Shown here piece after piece: positions 48,701-57,100 of a stretch of 64,000 nucleotides of DNA. Each line of letters begins with the position of its first letter. Position 1 is the stretch's first letter. The notes under the pieces are model-generated. The model worked only from the letters and a program-made list of their open reading frames with translations. It searched no databases and was not told the DNA's origin. The position numbers and the translations under genes were made by a program. The stretch comes from Helopsaltes ochotensis (Eukaryota > Chordata > Aves > Passeriformes > Locustellidae). Location: NCBI GenBank assembly GCA_013400155.1, contig VXBM01000240.1:336741-400740 (forward strand). The letters run 5' to 3'.

Positions 48701-49170
48701 TCCTTATTGGCCTCGATCAGGAAAGGGGGGTCGGGAGCCGAAAGCCGCGGGGGATTCTCTGGAGCCGGGGTGTGGGTCCCGCACGGGGCACGACTCTGCC
48801 CCACNNNNNNNNNNNNNNNNNNNNNNNNNNNNNNNNNNNNNNNNNNNNNNNNNNNNNNNNNNNNNNNNNNNNNNNNNNNNNNNNNNNNNNNNNNNNNNNN
48901 NNNNNNNNNNNNNNNNNNNNNNNNNNNNNNNNNNNNNNNNNNNNNNNNNNNNNNNNNNNNNNNNNNNNNNNNNNNNNNNNNNNNNNNNNNNNNNNNNNNN
49001 NNNNNNNNNNNNNNNNNNNNNNNNNNNNNNNNNNNNNNNNNNNNNNNNNNNNNNNNNNNNNNNNNNNNNNNNNNNNNNNNNNNNNNNNNNNNNNNNNNNN
49101 NNNNNNNNNNNNNNNNNNNNNNNNNNNNNNNNNNNNNNNNNNAGCAGAGGTACAGCGGGAGGCGGCCCAT
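6574..49170 (-). CDS. LAMB1: LAMB1, laminin subunit beta-1 (whole spliced gene; exons listed separately)
   Basis: Secreted basement-membrane glycoprotein that joins an alpha and a gamma chain through a C-terminal coiled coil to form laminin heterotrimers. Order read from the exons: signal peptide start, LN polymerisation domain (5' part unreadable), LE repeats 1-5 (the fifth truncated), laminin IV type B (LF) module, LE repeats 6-13, coiled-coil domain II, the six-cysteine beta-knob, coiled-coil domain I, and the terminal Cys that disulphide-bonds gamma. Thirty-two coding exons were placed; every junction between readable exons keeps frame, and 1716 residues follow the gap, about the human length. 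Only the segment between residue 9 and about residue 71 is missing. Introns are GT-AG except one GC-AG. Tail-to-tail with DLD; same strand as the LAMB4-like gene upstream. Confidence 0.95.
7607..7766 (-). CDS. LAMB1: LAMB1 coding exon 32: coiled-coil domain I
   Basis: 53 codons plus one base, from VLNNELSGKY to SNSKLQLLK-type sequence (here ANSKLQLLK). Contains the conserved LIAKKTEES. Donor GTAAGG, acceptor AACAG. Confidence 0.95.
9007..9183 (-). CDS. LAMB1: LAMB1 coding exon 31: coiled-coil domain I
   Basis: 59 whole codons, from IESENSASAE to KQNAEEVKK, phase 0 at both ends. It has a regular heptad pattern. The LAMB4 counterpart (56640-56816) is also exactly 177 nt. Confidence 0.95.
9805..9831. 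repeat. (TTG)n microsatellite in a LAMB1 intron
   Basis: About eight uninterrupted TTG units. Confidence 0.85.
10045..10186 (-). CDS. LAMB1: LAMB1 coding exon 30: coiled-coil domain I
   Basis: One base completing a Ser codon, then 47 codons from KGATDVKVTA to GTQDLLTS. Donor GTGAGT. Confidence 0.95.
10353..10560 (-). CDS. LAMB1: LAMB1 coding exon 29: coiled-coil domain I
   Basis: 68 full codons with two split ends, from (Q)DSADLDSIEA to LLEEAKRA. Includes EMPSTPQQLQAL, a strongly conserved beta-1 stretch. Donor GTATGC. Confidence 0.96.
11292..11436 (-). CDS. LAMB1: LAMB1 coding exon 28: coiled-coil domain I
   Basis: 48 codons plus one base, from VSEAKQRADE to KQIRDFLM. Donor GTAAGA. The length (145 nt) and phases equal those of the LAMB4 exon at 59869-60013. 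Confidence 0.95.
11820..12023 (-). CDS. LAMB1: LAMB1 coding exon 27: beta-knob (domain alpha) and start of domain I
   Basis: 68 whole codons. The first part, TCGTAPGASC through CGGPGC, carries six cysteines, the disulphide knot unique to laminin beta chains. It then continues into a coiled coil ending EVEQLSKM. Same length (204 nt) as the LAMB4 exon 61581-61784. Confidence 0.96.
13467..13708 (-). CDS. LAMB1: LAMB1 coding exon 26: end of coiled-coil domain II
   Basis: Two bases finish a Gly codon, then 80 codons from ALDSITKYFQ to SLDLSEVAEK. Includes EEQSRLLDELAGKLQ. Donor GTACAC. Confidence 0.96.
14916..15100 (-). CDS. LAMB1: LAMB1 coding exon 25: coiled-coil domain II
   Basis: One base completes Glu, then 61 codons from KLTADVTVKI to LEFIKISDIR, and one base more. 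Contains an NST sequon (possible N-glycosylation). Donor GTAAGT. Confidence 0.96.
16765..17134 (-). CDS. LAMB1: LAMB1 coding exon 24: LE13 and start of domain II
   Basis: The largest exon seen here: 122 full codons plus split ends. It begins CDCNPRGIQT with LE-type cysteine spacing through PDCVPCHQC, then passes into coiled coil (ALWDVIISELANRT... to GNLFEEA). NRT is a potential glycosylation sequon. Donor GTGAGT. Confidence 0.96.
17135..25904 (-). other. LAMB1: Long LAMB1 intron (8.77 kb), nothing recognised inside
   Basis: This is by far the longest intron in the window and separates LE12 from LE13. Both ends have canonical signals (GTGAGT at the 25904 side, CCCAG at the 17135 side). Open frames inside are short, lack family resemblance and do not extend the laminin reading. 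I see no CR1 tail, LTR pair or RNA gene in it. Confidence 0.7.
25905..26001 (-). CDS. LAMB1: LAMB1 coding exon 23: second half of LE12
   Basis: 32 codons plus one base, from FTGQCHCMPG to DPSVECL. Typical LE disulphide half-module. Donor GTGAGT, acceptor TGGCAG. Confidence 0.95.
26109..26326 (-). CDS. LAMB1: LAMB1 coding exon 22: LE11 and start of LE12
   Basis: Two bases finish a Lys codon, then 72 codons from CVCNYLGTVR to GPACNE. Very GC-rich compared with its neighbours. Contains CLPNVVGLTCDRCAP, a classic LE core. Confidence 0.95.
27162..27386 (-). CDS. LAMB1: LAMB1 coding exon 21: LE9 end and LE10
   Basis: 74 codons with split ends, from SRCDECASGF to LQQDCR. The first residues complete YIGSR, the known laminin adhesion pentapeptide, whose Gly codon is split by the intron. 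Confidence 0.96.
27841..28004 (-). CDS. LAMB1: LAMB1 coding exon 20: LE8 end and LE9 start
   Basis: 54 codons with split ends, from CQAGYYGDPI to CSVGYI. Carries PESGR where mammals have the adhesive peptide PDSGR. Donor GTACTT is weak. Confidence 0.95.
28472..28812 (+). mobile_element. Solo-LTR-like repeat, copy 1 (antisense to LAMB1)
   Basis: Begins TGTTGCCCTGAC and ends AGTGACA (TG...CA form). It is flanked by a perfect 6-bp direct repeat CCCACC (28466-28471 and 28813-28818), as expected of a target-site duplication. A TATA-like CTATATAACA lies at about 28724-28733. A diverged copy is at 40142. No internal retroviral genes are visible, which fits a solo LTR of an endogenous retrovirus. 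I cannot name the family. Confidence 0.7.
28867..29098 (-). CDS. LAMB1: LAMB1 coding exon 19: LE7 and most of LE8
   Basis: 76 codons with split ends, from CECHIRGSYN to AGHHCE. Contains CHCNGHADDCNP. Donor GTATGG lies only about 50 bases from LTR copy 1. Confidence 0.95.
29195..29338 (-). CDS. LAMB1: LAMB1 coding exon 18: LE6
   Basis: 47 codons with split ends, from CQCDPQGSLS to FGPSGCR. Close to one whole LE module. Donor GTATGT. Confidence 0.96.
29498..29702 (-). CDS. LAMB1: LAMB1 coding exon 17: end of laminin IV type B module
   Basis: 68 codons plus one base, from LVLMPYCKSL to ALLHETAL. Highly conserved beta-1 sequence including DIFTVGGSG. Donor GTACGT. Confidence 0.96.
30237..30360 (-). 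CDS. LAMB1: LAMB1 coding exon 16: laminin IV type B module
   Basis: One base completes Arg, then 41 codons from YVVLPRPVCF to PYTLIDS. With the preceding Arg it makes RYVVLPR, a reported adhesive stretch of beta-1. Donor GTGAGC. Confidence 0.96.
30805..30932 (-). CDS. LAMB1: LAMB1 coding exon 15: laminin IV type B module
   Basis: 42 codons plus two bases, from LPDEWEKAVI to SLSPGS. Includes CGNTVPDDDNQVV. Donor GTTGGT is weak. Confidence 0.95.
31646..31804 (-). CDS. LAMB1: LAMB1 coding exon 14: laminin IV type B module
   Basis: 53 whole codons, from GVNIIERQYT to YDVLIRYEPQ, phase 0 at both ends. Donor GTGGGT. Confidence 0.96.
33867..34002 (-). CDS. LAMB1: LAMB1 coding exon 13: truncated LE5 and start of IV-B module
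   Basis: One base completes Asn, then 45 codons from CSSESGQCEC to AEEANLGP. The LE5 half-repeat leads directly into the beta-specific IV-B (LF) domain. Donor GTGAGT. Confidence 0.96.
36474..36553 (-). CDS. LAMB1: LAMB1 coding exon 12: LE4 end and LE5 start
   Basis: 26 codons plus two bases, from PEHWGLSNDM to GGALNN. It starts in phase 0, which fixes the donor of the preceding exon as a GC site. Donor GTGAGT. Confidence 0.95.
37406..37518 (-). CDS. LAMB1: LAMB1 coding exon 11: LE4 first part, with GC splice donor
   Basis: Two bases complete Ser, then 37 codons from CACNPLGTHP to KQCNQCL. The junction to the next exon (CL|PEHWG) requires the donor GCAAGT. Nearby GT dinucleotides give the wrong phase. 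LGTHPG replaces the mammalian LGTIPG. Confidence 0.93.
37928..38107 (-). CDS. LAMB1: LAMB1 coding exon 10: LE3
   Basis: 59 codons with split ends, from CNCDPAGSQN to SADDPAGCQ. A whole LE module with eight-cysteine spacing. Donor GTGAGT. Confidence 0.96.
38382..38570 (-). CDS. LAMB1: LAMB1 coding exon 9: LE2
   Basis: 62 codons with split ends, from CNCNGHSSQC to DLRDPDVCE. Contains GVCDDCQHNT. Two potential sequons (NTS and a CQHNT context). Donor GTAAGT. Confidence 0.96.
38734..38854 (-). CDS. LAMB1: LAMB1 coding exon 8: LE1 second half
   Basis: 40 codons plus one base, from VHGHCMCRHN to EGRNSNACK. Donor GTGAGT, acceptor ATTACAG. Confidence 0.96.
40142..40469 (+). mobile_element. Solo-LTR-like repeat, copy 2, abutting a LAMB1 splice donor
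   Basis: Begins TGTTGTCCTGAC and ends AGTAACA. It is colinear with copy 1 at 28472 but clearly diverged. A TATA-like TTTATAAGAG (about 40390-40399) is followed by AATAAA at 40406-40411, the usual U3/R arrangement. Flanks share TATTT (40137-40141 and 40473-40477), a possible target duplication displaced by a few bases. It ends 10 bases before the LAMB1 exon at 40480. Confidence 0.7.
40480..40682 (-). CDS. LAMB1: LAMB1 coding exon 7: end of LN domain and start of LE1
   Basis: Two bases complete Asn, then 67 codons from LLKITNLRVK to DEEVEGM. Includes EKYYYAIYDMVVRGNCFCYGH, the LN-LE junction. Donor GTAAAT is retained although a repeat lies just beyond it. Confidence 0.96.
40869..41111. repeat. 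Exact tandem duplication, 131-bp period, with poly-A
   Basis: A 112-bp segment starting GATATTACATTATTTTACC at 40869 recurs without change at 41000. The two are separated by an A-rich run. It lies in a LAMB1 intron, between coding exons 6 and 7. Confidence 0.9.
42306..42369 (-). CDS. LAMB1: LAMB1 coding exon 6: LN domain
   Basis: 21 codons plus one base, from VIYRVLDPAF to PYSPRIQ. Donor GTATGT. Confidence 0.95.
42467..42655 (-). CDS. LAMB1: LAMB1 coding exon 5: LN domain
   Basis: 63 whole codons, from TFRPAAMLIE to IEPSTEGE. Holds SSDFGETWQVYRYFAYDC, characteristic of the laminin N-terminal domain that drives network assembly. Donor GTCAGA is weak. Confidence 0.96.
44512..44585 (-). CDS. 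LAMB1: LAMB1 coding exon 4: LN domain
   Basis: Two bases complete Gly, then 24 codons from LENVTIQLDL to THLIMTFK. NVT is a sequon that is also present in mammals. Donor GTAAGG. Confidence 0.96.
46554..46689 (-). CDS. LAMB1: LAMB1 coding exon 3: LN domain (first readable exon after the gap)
   Basis: 45 codons plus one base, from EDKKCFTCDS to LKLWWQSEN. Contains DPFHDTLNPDSHRIENVVTT. Acceptor TTTCAG, donor GTATGC. Residues before this, about 60 of them, are not found in the readable sequence upstream. Confidence 0.95.
46690..48804 (-). other. LAMB1: LAMB1 5' intron, no coding match found
   Basis: I searched this stretch for the N-terminal LN exon (a cysteine-rich segment resembling YGCAEGSCYP) on the minus strand and did not find it. 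The upper end becomes GC-rich toward the N gap. Confidence 0.55.
48805..49142. other. Assembly gap (338 N)
   Basis: A run of N directly after the first 28 coding bases of LAMB1. It hides the rest of the first coding exon and probably the next one. Confidence 0.99.
49143..49170 (-). CDS. LAMB1: LAMB1 coding exon 1 (partial): start codon and signal peptide start
   Basis: ATG (complement of 49168-49170) opens MGRLPLYLC, a hydrophobic leader, then runs into the N gap. The context GCCGCCCGCCATGG is a near-perfect Kozak site. Identity rests on position (head of LAMB1, CpG island), the leader-like residues and the Met-Gly start shared with mammals. Confidence 0.75.
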
Positions 49171-49180
49171 GGCGGGCGGC

Positions 49181-49231
49181 AGGACGGGACGGGACAGAAT
49201 GGGACAGGACGCGACGGGACGGGACGGGACG
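49181..49231. repeat. (GGGAC)n pentamer repeat in the LAMB1 5' UTR
   Basis: About ten imperfect GGGAC/GGACG units begin 10 bases upstream of the LAMB1 start codon. Confidence 0.85.
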
Positions 49232-49771
49232 CCGCTGCCCTCCACGCGCCGCCGAAAGCCGCTGCTCCGGCTGCTGCACGCAGGCGCTGCCGCTCCCGGC
49301 CGCGGCCCCACGCCGCCGGGTGCCCCCGGCCCTCCTCCTCCTCCTCCTGCTCCTCCGCCCCTCGCATCCGCGGGGCCGGGCCGAGCCCCTCCCGCCCGGC
49401 CCCCCGCCCAGGGGTAGCCTGGCCCTTAGCCGGGGCAGGGAGCGCAGCCGTCGAGGAAGGGCAGTGCAGTCGGGGTGGGAGGCAAGGGGAGAGCCGGCTG
49501 GGGAGCTCCTGTCGCGCTGTGGCCGGGAAGCCCCGAGCGGGGAACCCGGGACTCCAGCTCCCCGGTTGTGCTCTCCACGTTGCTCCCCAGCGTCGGGAGC
49601 GGGCTCTGGGAAGGGTGCGGCAGTCGGAAGGGGGCGGCGGATAGGTGGGGGGAATCACCAATCGGGGGCCCCCCTCCCTGTCCCTCTCGGTGGAAAAACA
49701 ATGAAGGAATGGGGTTATTGACCTAATCCTGCCTTCTGCTGGTAGTGTGGATGGAGCTGGACCCCTTTGAG

Positions 49772-49871
49772 GAATGAATGAATGGATGGATGGATGGATG
49801 GATGGATGGATGGATGGATGGATGGATGGATGGATGGATGGATGGATGGATGAATGGATGGACGGACGGAC
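49772..49871. repeat. (GGAT)n microsatellite
   Basis: Roughly 100 bases of ATGG/GGAT tetramers with a few GAAT and GGAC variants at the edges. It is intergenic, upstream of the LAMB1 promoter. Confidence 0.97.
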
Positions 49872-52800
49872 AGTGGTGTATACTTGTGTGGTAAGGCCCA
49901 AAATCCAGCAAAGAACCAGGGAGTTGGCAACTGTCACACACACAGCTCAGTAGCCCTGCTCTGCTTGCTGCTGTGGTGCCTGCACACATGGCTCAGGAGT
50001 GCCATTCCTGGGAATGGTGGCTGTGCTGCCATACATGGCCAGGTCTGGCCCTGGCACAGGCAGAGAGGCCCAACAAGCCTAGACCAGCCACTGCCAGGCT
50101 GTGTTGCATTCGCTGGAAGCACACAGCACTGTTGCCTTCCCAGGGGCACTGGGGCAGCTGCAGGGAATGAATGGTTGTGCTGGAGCTGCCCCTGCACACT
50201 AGCCTCACACGTCAGTTCCCTGGCCTCTGCTGGGGAACATGGGGACTTTATTGGCTGGTGGCAGAGTCCCCTCAGCACCCAGGGAAAAGGTTTACTGGTA
50301 AAAAACCACCTAGGAGTCCGTATGAAGGATGGATGTGGCTGGGACAAATGCCTTGGTTTGTATACCCAGGTTTTGCTTGCGCATGTGTAACGTGTATACT
50401 TGTGTAAATCTTTACAAGGTACCAACGTCCCTCAAGAACACTTTGCCCTCACTATTTGCAGTGCCAGAATGAAAACACTCCATGGTCTGTCTGGCCTAGC
50501 AAACCCTGCCGAGGTAGGTAAATATGTTCATTCTCATTTTACAGATGGATAAGCAGAAACAGAGAGATACCAAGTGACTTGCCCTAAAGGTTAAACACCA
50601 GGTTTGAAACATAACCCAAGACTGTGGATTAAAGAACTTGTGGAGCTGTTTCATTGAATGTACACGTGAAATTAAATAATTCTAAACTTTCAGGGCAGGA
50701 GTTGTAATATTTTAAACTTCTTCTGCAATATGGCCTTCTAAATTCACAAAACAAATTCAGTTTCATAACCCTGTTATATTTTTTAAGCTTCGGTACAACA
50801 GACATTTCTGTCTCCCCACTAATAGAAAAAGTTTTACTTTGGTGCTGTTAGAGCCTCCTCTGGTCCATGGCAGATGGGCAGTGGCATCACCCCTAGTGCA
50901 ACTGTTCATTGCCGCTGGACATTTTCTGTCCTGCATTTTTTCAACTTTTATTGAAGTTTTCTCCTTTTGGTTTTTTCCCTGTTTCATAGCCTTATAGAGG
51001 CCCTATCCTCCCCTATAGGCTCCTTTGTGCCTCGCCACAGACAGCATGAAAATGGGCTTTGTTCCAGCCTGGGGGTGACCCTGCCGTGCGACATCAGAGA
51101 TTGAGCTGGAGCTTCAGCCGCAGACTGGAGTGGCCACCATCACCCATGACTGTGGCACTCTTTCAGACATAACTGAAACCACCACATTTAGTGTGTGAGT
51201 AATCAGGAACAGGGAACTTGTTCTCTCCCTCTCCGCAGTGCTTGTGACAAATAGTGAGTGGGAGTATTTAAATTTGATTCTTCAAAAGATAAAAATTCAG
51301 TTTTGTGTCATGCCCTATCCTTGTGGTCAATGAAACACTTTTACAGCTCTGGAGTGTCTGTGTTTGTGCATGGTTGGAAGTCTTCTCAAAAAACAAAATT
51401 TCAGAATTTGACCCCAGTGGGACCCACTTGATCACCCATTTTCTTAAAACACTGTAGTGGTTGAATGCCTGGTAGACAGAGTTGATGATATGAATTTAGT
51501 TAAATACATCTCTGATTGCATGTCAGTTTGGTTGTGTTGTTTGCATTTTGATTAATGCCATTGAAGTCAAAATGCTCTACAGCAAGAAACTTATTTCAAT
51601 TCTTTTTCAAGAAGCAGTTTTCTGAAGCCATTTCTGCTCACAAGGAGGAGGTCCATGGGAAACTACAAATAGGTACTTTTTATCTAGAGACAGCATTTTC
51701 CCCACAAATTAACTTTGTAAAAAACACTTTGAAAGTTTTTGCGTCACTTCCAATGGGAAATGCTGCACAGTTGTGAACCTCAGAAGCTGTCACAGGATTG
51801 ATTTGGAGTTCTGTGGCCACTGCTCCCATCGGATCTGCTTCCTTTGTGTGTCTGAGCATGCTTGGAGACAGGCAGGGGAGGTTAGATTGTGCTGACTTTC
51901 TTGTTCCTGCTTCCGCTTTCCTTCCAGTGATTTCTGTTTCCCCCCCATGGATACATCTCCTCTCCAGGCCTGTTTAACTGCCCTGTGTTTACAGATTTCT
52001 CACCCATGTAGCTTGTGGAAAGCCATACAGCAATTCTCATAGTCAACACTGGATTTTAGGAACAAGTTCTCTTTCAACTTTTTGCTTGCAAATTCATATT
52101 TTTAAAGCCATGAATGAAATATTTTGGGTGTATATGCAACTGGGAATTTCTGTCTAAGAGCTTCAGTTTGCCTCTTCTAGATGCAGTCCAGCAGAGATGC
52201 ACTGAAACCTGCAGAAAATCCTTCATTATCTGGAGACCCACATGTGAGCAGCTCGGTGTGTGCTCTGAGTAAAACAGAGATGTATCAAAGTCAGTCTAAA
52301 TGCAATCATCCGATTACAGCCTAGTAACTTAGAAGCCTCACACCTCACAGATGATTTTTTTAAAGTGCTAAAATTCAGAAAATGCTAACCCACAAATTCC
52401 ATGCATTCCTGCGTTCAGGTGCCTTTGCTAGATTATATCAAAACCATAATTTGATTCCATTATTTTCACAATAGAATGTGTCACAGTGTAATGCATGTTG
52501 CACATTGCCCTGGAGCACAGCTGGTTTGAGTTAGAGGAGTATCTCTGAAATCTCATCTGCCAGTAATTCCCACCCAAGCCCCCAGCGCATACCAGTGCAA
52601 CTTTAGCTCTTGTAAACACAGGGTGATAACTATGCAGTGTTTATCTCCCTTGGATCGATAAGATTTGTTTCACAGGTGCTGCTGACATGGGTAAATGTTA
52701 AGAGCCCTGTGCTCCCACAGAGCATTCCTCGTTTTACAGAGGTGGTCTGTGCTACATCCGAGCTCTGAAGCAGCACCGTGCTGAATGAAGTCCCTCGCTG

Positions 52801-53778
52801 GGGGACAGTCCAGCCAGGAATGACACGACCGGTTTTGACTGACGAAAACCCCTCGTTAGTCTGCTCTGCGCCCTCTAGGAGTATGTATACCAAGGGTGGG
52901 ACTTTGAAACTGAGCCATAGCTCACTTCAGTCTTTTTAAATCTCTGGCATGTCTATAACATTTGCTTAACCACAGATTCCTTCTTTATTTATATTAGAAA
53001 AAAATAATTACAGCCTAAAATTTAGGCCAATTCATGTGTTCTTGATAGCTAAAAGAAATTGCTGAGCAAACCCTGACTTCTGTGAAGTGCTGCATTGTGG
53101 GAGAAGAGCTGGAGAAACTGGTTCCCAACATTTCTGGCCCTTTAGACTCACTGCTTAAACCTAAGAGCTGGATTTATTTTCCAGTTGTTGGTTGCATTAA
53201 TGAAAAATGTGTGAAATCCCTTATAAGCATAAGAAAAACGGGCACTGCAGGAGCCCTTAAAAAAAAAAGATTTTTCAGCTGCTTTCTGAAAAAAAGCATC
53301 TGAGCACTGCCATCCACTGGGGCACTGGGGAATCGGCTCTGTCGCCCACGGCCCATGGCCCGGCGCTGCACGGAGCTGCTGCCCCTCGCATCGCCAGCGA
53401 ACACAGCGGGACCCTCACATCGTCAGGACTCCTGGTGAGGGAACCCTGCTCTGCCTCAGTGCAGAGATGGGGCTGGAGCAGTGACAATGCCGAGGGATGC
53501 TGCTGGTTGTCAGCAGGGCTGGCTGCAGGAGCCAGCAGGGTTTCATCTGCATCCGAGTCTGGGCAGCCCCGTGCAGGGTCATGGCACAACCACGTTTTTT
53601 AGGGTTTGGCAGAAGACATGGGGTGTTGGGAGTCTGTCTTTGAGACGGCTACCAGCATCTCTCTGAGCAGTCCTCCTTTTGCATTTCCAACCCCCCAACC
53701 ACAAGAAGCTCTAGATTGTGCACAGGAGTACATTGTAGAGCTCGCTCAAAGACTACACCTGATTACTAAATCAGATGG
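49872..53778. other. Intergenic spacer between LAMB1 promoter and LAMB4 3' end
   Basis: No laminin exon or other recognisable gene is seen. Open frames are short and low in similarity to anything I know. The region may hold LAMB1 regulatory DNA, but nothing in the sequence proves it. Confidence 0.5.
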
Positions 53779-53784
53779 TTTATT
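53779..53784 (-). promoter_or_regulatory. LAMB4: LAMB4 polyadenylation signal
   Basis: TTTATT on the plus strand is AATAAA on the gene strand, about 190 bases after the stop codon at 53971. Confidence 0.6.
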
Positions 53785-53970
53785 ACAATGTATTTCCTAT
53801 TTCTATATAAAATCCACTGGACAAAAGAAGAAAAAGAAAAAAAGATAAAATAACAGCATTCACCAGGCCATTTGAGATATTTCCAGAGGACAGTGGCCTA
53901 TACCAGGATGCTCAGGATGTGGTAATCATGGTGATTTCACATTCATTTTACCTCATGGTCTGTTCAGACT

Positions 53971-54110
53971 CTAACTCTTGCAGGTTGCATACTTGCTTTC
54001 CTGCTCCATGATTTCATTTTTAATGGCTATGACTTGTTCCTCTAGTTGTCTCAGTTGCTCTGCCTTATTTTGTTTGGTTTGATTCAGTTCCTGAAGCTTC
54101 TTCTCCAAAT
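53971..54110 (-). CDS. LAMB4: LAMB4 terminal coding exon: domain I end and stop
   Basis: Two bases complete Asp, then 45 codons and TAG. LEKKLQELNQ to YATCKS. Heptad repeats, then the conserved Cys near the C-terminus. It extends one residue past the LAMB1 exon. Confidence 0.92.
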
Positions 54111-57100
54111 CTGGAAGAGCAGAGACATGCAATGATGCTCACATTTGTTGTGTAAGTAAAATCCAGGGATTAGCAGCATTTCTTTTCCCAGAAGTTTTAG
54201 AGGCGCAATAAGTCTATTTTGAATGGAGAATGTTCTATATGCAACTGGAGGGAAAAGTGTGGCTTCTGGATAGCAAGAGGAGCATGACAGCCTTGAAGAA
54301 ATTAATTTCTCAGCATGTGCTTTTGTCCATCAGCTAGGATGGGGCAGGACATGGAGCTCTTAAAGGACTTGGTTTAAATGCAAACACTCAGAGGAACAGT
54401 GATGTGGGTAAGGCTAGACAATTTGGGTGTGATGGGCTTAGGTCTCTCTCACTTGTGTAACTCTGTTTTCTGCTGGTTCCTATGAACCTACACCAAAGTA
54501 ATGAGTAGCTTATATTGGTAATGAGTTAAATCCACAGGATTCACTGTCTGTTTCTAATGTCCTTATTGTCTGGGCATTTGGAGTGACTGGAATGATCTTA
54601 ACGCCTTTCCTCAAGGTATGTGCTCAAAATATTTATTTGGATCCTGTCCTGAAAAGTTTTCTCCTGGGATAGAATTTCTGCTTCAGTTTTGCTGATGTTA
54701 TATGGTATTTTCTGACAGGATCCCAGGCCTAAGGGTTCCCAGTGGGAATGCCCAGATCTTCACTACAAGGAGAATTAGGTTCCCTGTGTGCAGGGACATG
54801 AGATGTGCTCTTCCTTTTTGGTGACCGTCTAAGCCTGTGTGAGCAGCAGTGCCGGTACACCCACAGCAATATGGTCTCCACTGCCCATGAGCCCTCTGCC
54901 TGACAGTCACGGCCCCACAGATTCGGGGCACGTCAGCTTCAGCCTCCACAAGCTGGTAATTGTACCTGGTGTGTTCTGCCATTGCTCAGAGATAATGTCT
55001 GAAGGGAACAAGTATGGACTGATGGAAAACAGCTGCCCTACAGCTCTATCACACAAACGCTCACTTGGGTGATGTGAGCAAAGACAGAACATAGAGGAAG
55101 GATCGAAGGGCCAAGTGCCCAAAGCAAATGCATAGATCAAGGCCTCCAGCTAAATCTGCAGCCAGATTTTATACAGGTTTTGCACTTGCCCTGTTTTTAA
55201 ATTGAAGAAAATCACTGCAAGTCCCTGTGTGGACAGTTCTTAACTTTTGCTTATAGCAATCTATTTAAATCAGAAAAAGTACGTAAGCCAAAGAAATTCA
55301 ACTTCTTTTAAAATGCCTAGCTTCAGGCAGGAATTTTTACCAGGTGAATTGTTTAAACCTAGTTTTGGGTAAGCTTAGTATATTAGTGTCTGTCAGCAAG
55401 GACTTCAGCCTTAGATTCATGACTATCACGGTGCTTACCAGCTCACTGTAGAAATGAGAACATTACCTGTTATTCTTTTTATCTTCTTTTCAGTCTCTTC
55501 AGCCAGTTTTTCTGCTTCTTCTTTCAACTGCTTCACTTTTTCTAGTGTCACTTTTGGAGATCCTTGGGTTTTCAGCTTTTCTTGAAGAATGGTGTACTTT
55601 CCTTTAATGTCAGTAAGTTCCTGTAACAAAATGCCAGTACTTAGTTTAAGAGTCATTTATTAATCTTAGTTTAAGAGATAATTAATCTGGTGTACAGAAG
55701 GAAGTTTTAATACTTCTTTTTAACATCCTCTTTGAACCAAAGTTTAGATTTCTCCTTCTCTTAAATATTAAAAAAATATATCCTCAATTTGTAGACATTG
55801 AAAATGCTTTGCAAAATGTGATAGAAATCAATTAAAACCAACTACCAGTGGAGTAATCTAAAGGAGAGGGAAGGGCAAAGATATAAAGAAAATATTATTT
55901 AATACATTTTAAGTTTATGCTAGTTTTGCTTCTGTTGATAGGGCTTTTCTGCAAATTTCATTTTGCCTTAAGGCTTAATTCAAAGTTAATAAATTATCTG
56001 GACCAACACTGGGGTTTTTGCATTTTCAGTTGCAGTAATATTTACTGGCTAATCTGTTCCTTGCTGATGTAGGTTGATGTTGAGGCTGCAGTCTAGATTT
56101 TGCCTATGGTTCTTGTAACTTGGAAGTATGGCCATGTTCCAAGCTTGTGCTGTAGGTACTTGATTCTTGCCATTTTAGCAAATTTCGAGCTGCATTTTCA
56201 AAAAACTGAACTACTGAAAAGCACCAAGCCAACCCAAAACTCCAAATGACTCCAATAGCAATTTTCTCTGAAGGAGAACAGTACAGGATGAATTGTCAGG
56301 GTGCTTCCATCACTCATGTATTTTAATATCTGGTTTTGTGATTTGTTCTGTTGTGTTTATTGGTGCCCATGGTGACTACAAGTCGTATACACAGTGCAAG
56401 AAAAAATGTCATGACGTAGCCAGAGGAATGTGTATGTTTTCTTTCATTCAAGCAGACAGAAGTGTATGCCAGAAAGCTTAAAATAAAACACAAATTCTTC
56501 TTAACCTGTGACATTTTACACTGCATGGCATAAGGAAAATGTTATATATTGATGACAGCTGGCCAATGCTTCTGAAGGAAAAATACTATTAAACATGGAG
56601 GAGGTTTTTTTTCCCTTAACATGTGAGAGAAAGGCTTACATTATCAATATTCTGAGCTTGCTTGTGAGCTGCTTCTGCCTCTGCTCTTGCCTTTGTAGCT
56701 TGATTCTTGTTCATCAGCATTTTTGCCTGCCATGTGGCACTTTCACCTTCCATCTCAGTCTGTTTGGCTGACAAGTCATTTAGTTTATCATTTGTCTTGT
56801 TCACTTGGTTCTCAGCCTAAAACAAAGCAATTCAAGGCTGTGATTTCTTATGTAACGTCCATCCAGCTTGCAGAGCGTGGTAATGACAGACTGTCAATGG
56901 ATTAAGAGACCTTCAAGCAGTATCAAATTAGTGTCACATCTGTGCCACATTCTGGTTTTATTTATTTAAGTTTATGTTAAGGAAACTTCAGAATGAAATA
57001 TCTCTTTCTAATAAATATAGCAAATAAATTAAAACATTTGCAACAAGATACCTGAGAGATTTGTGTTCTAATGCGTCGTATCTCTTCATTTAACTTTATG

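Larger units (their letters stand above)
48700..49690 (-). promoter_or_regulatory. LAMB1: CpG-island-like LAMB1 promoter and 5' UTR region (includes N gap)
   Basis: GC- and CpG-rich sequence surrounds the start codon on both sides of the unsequenced block. No clear TATA box is seen, which is common for CpG-island promoters. The transcription start cannot be placed. Confidence 0.7.

Noticed and set aside
48704..49943. Long open frames across the N block on both strands
   Set aside because: Their length comes from translating N as X, and the flanking residues are low-complexity GC-rich translation. Only the short MGRLPLYLC start on the minus strand fits LAMB1.
49715..49989. Minus-strand frames rich in HPSI repeats
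   Set aside because: Translation of the GGAT microsatellite, not a protein.
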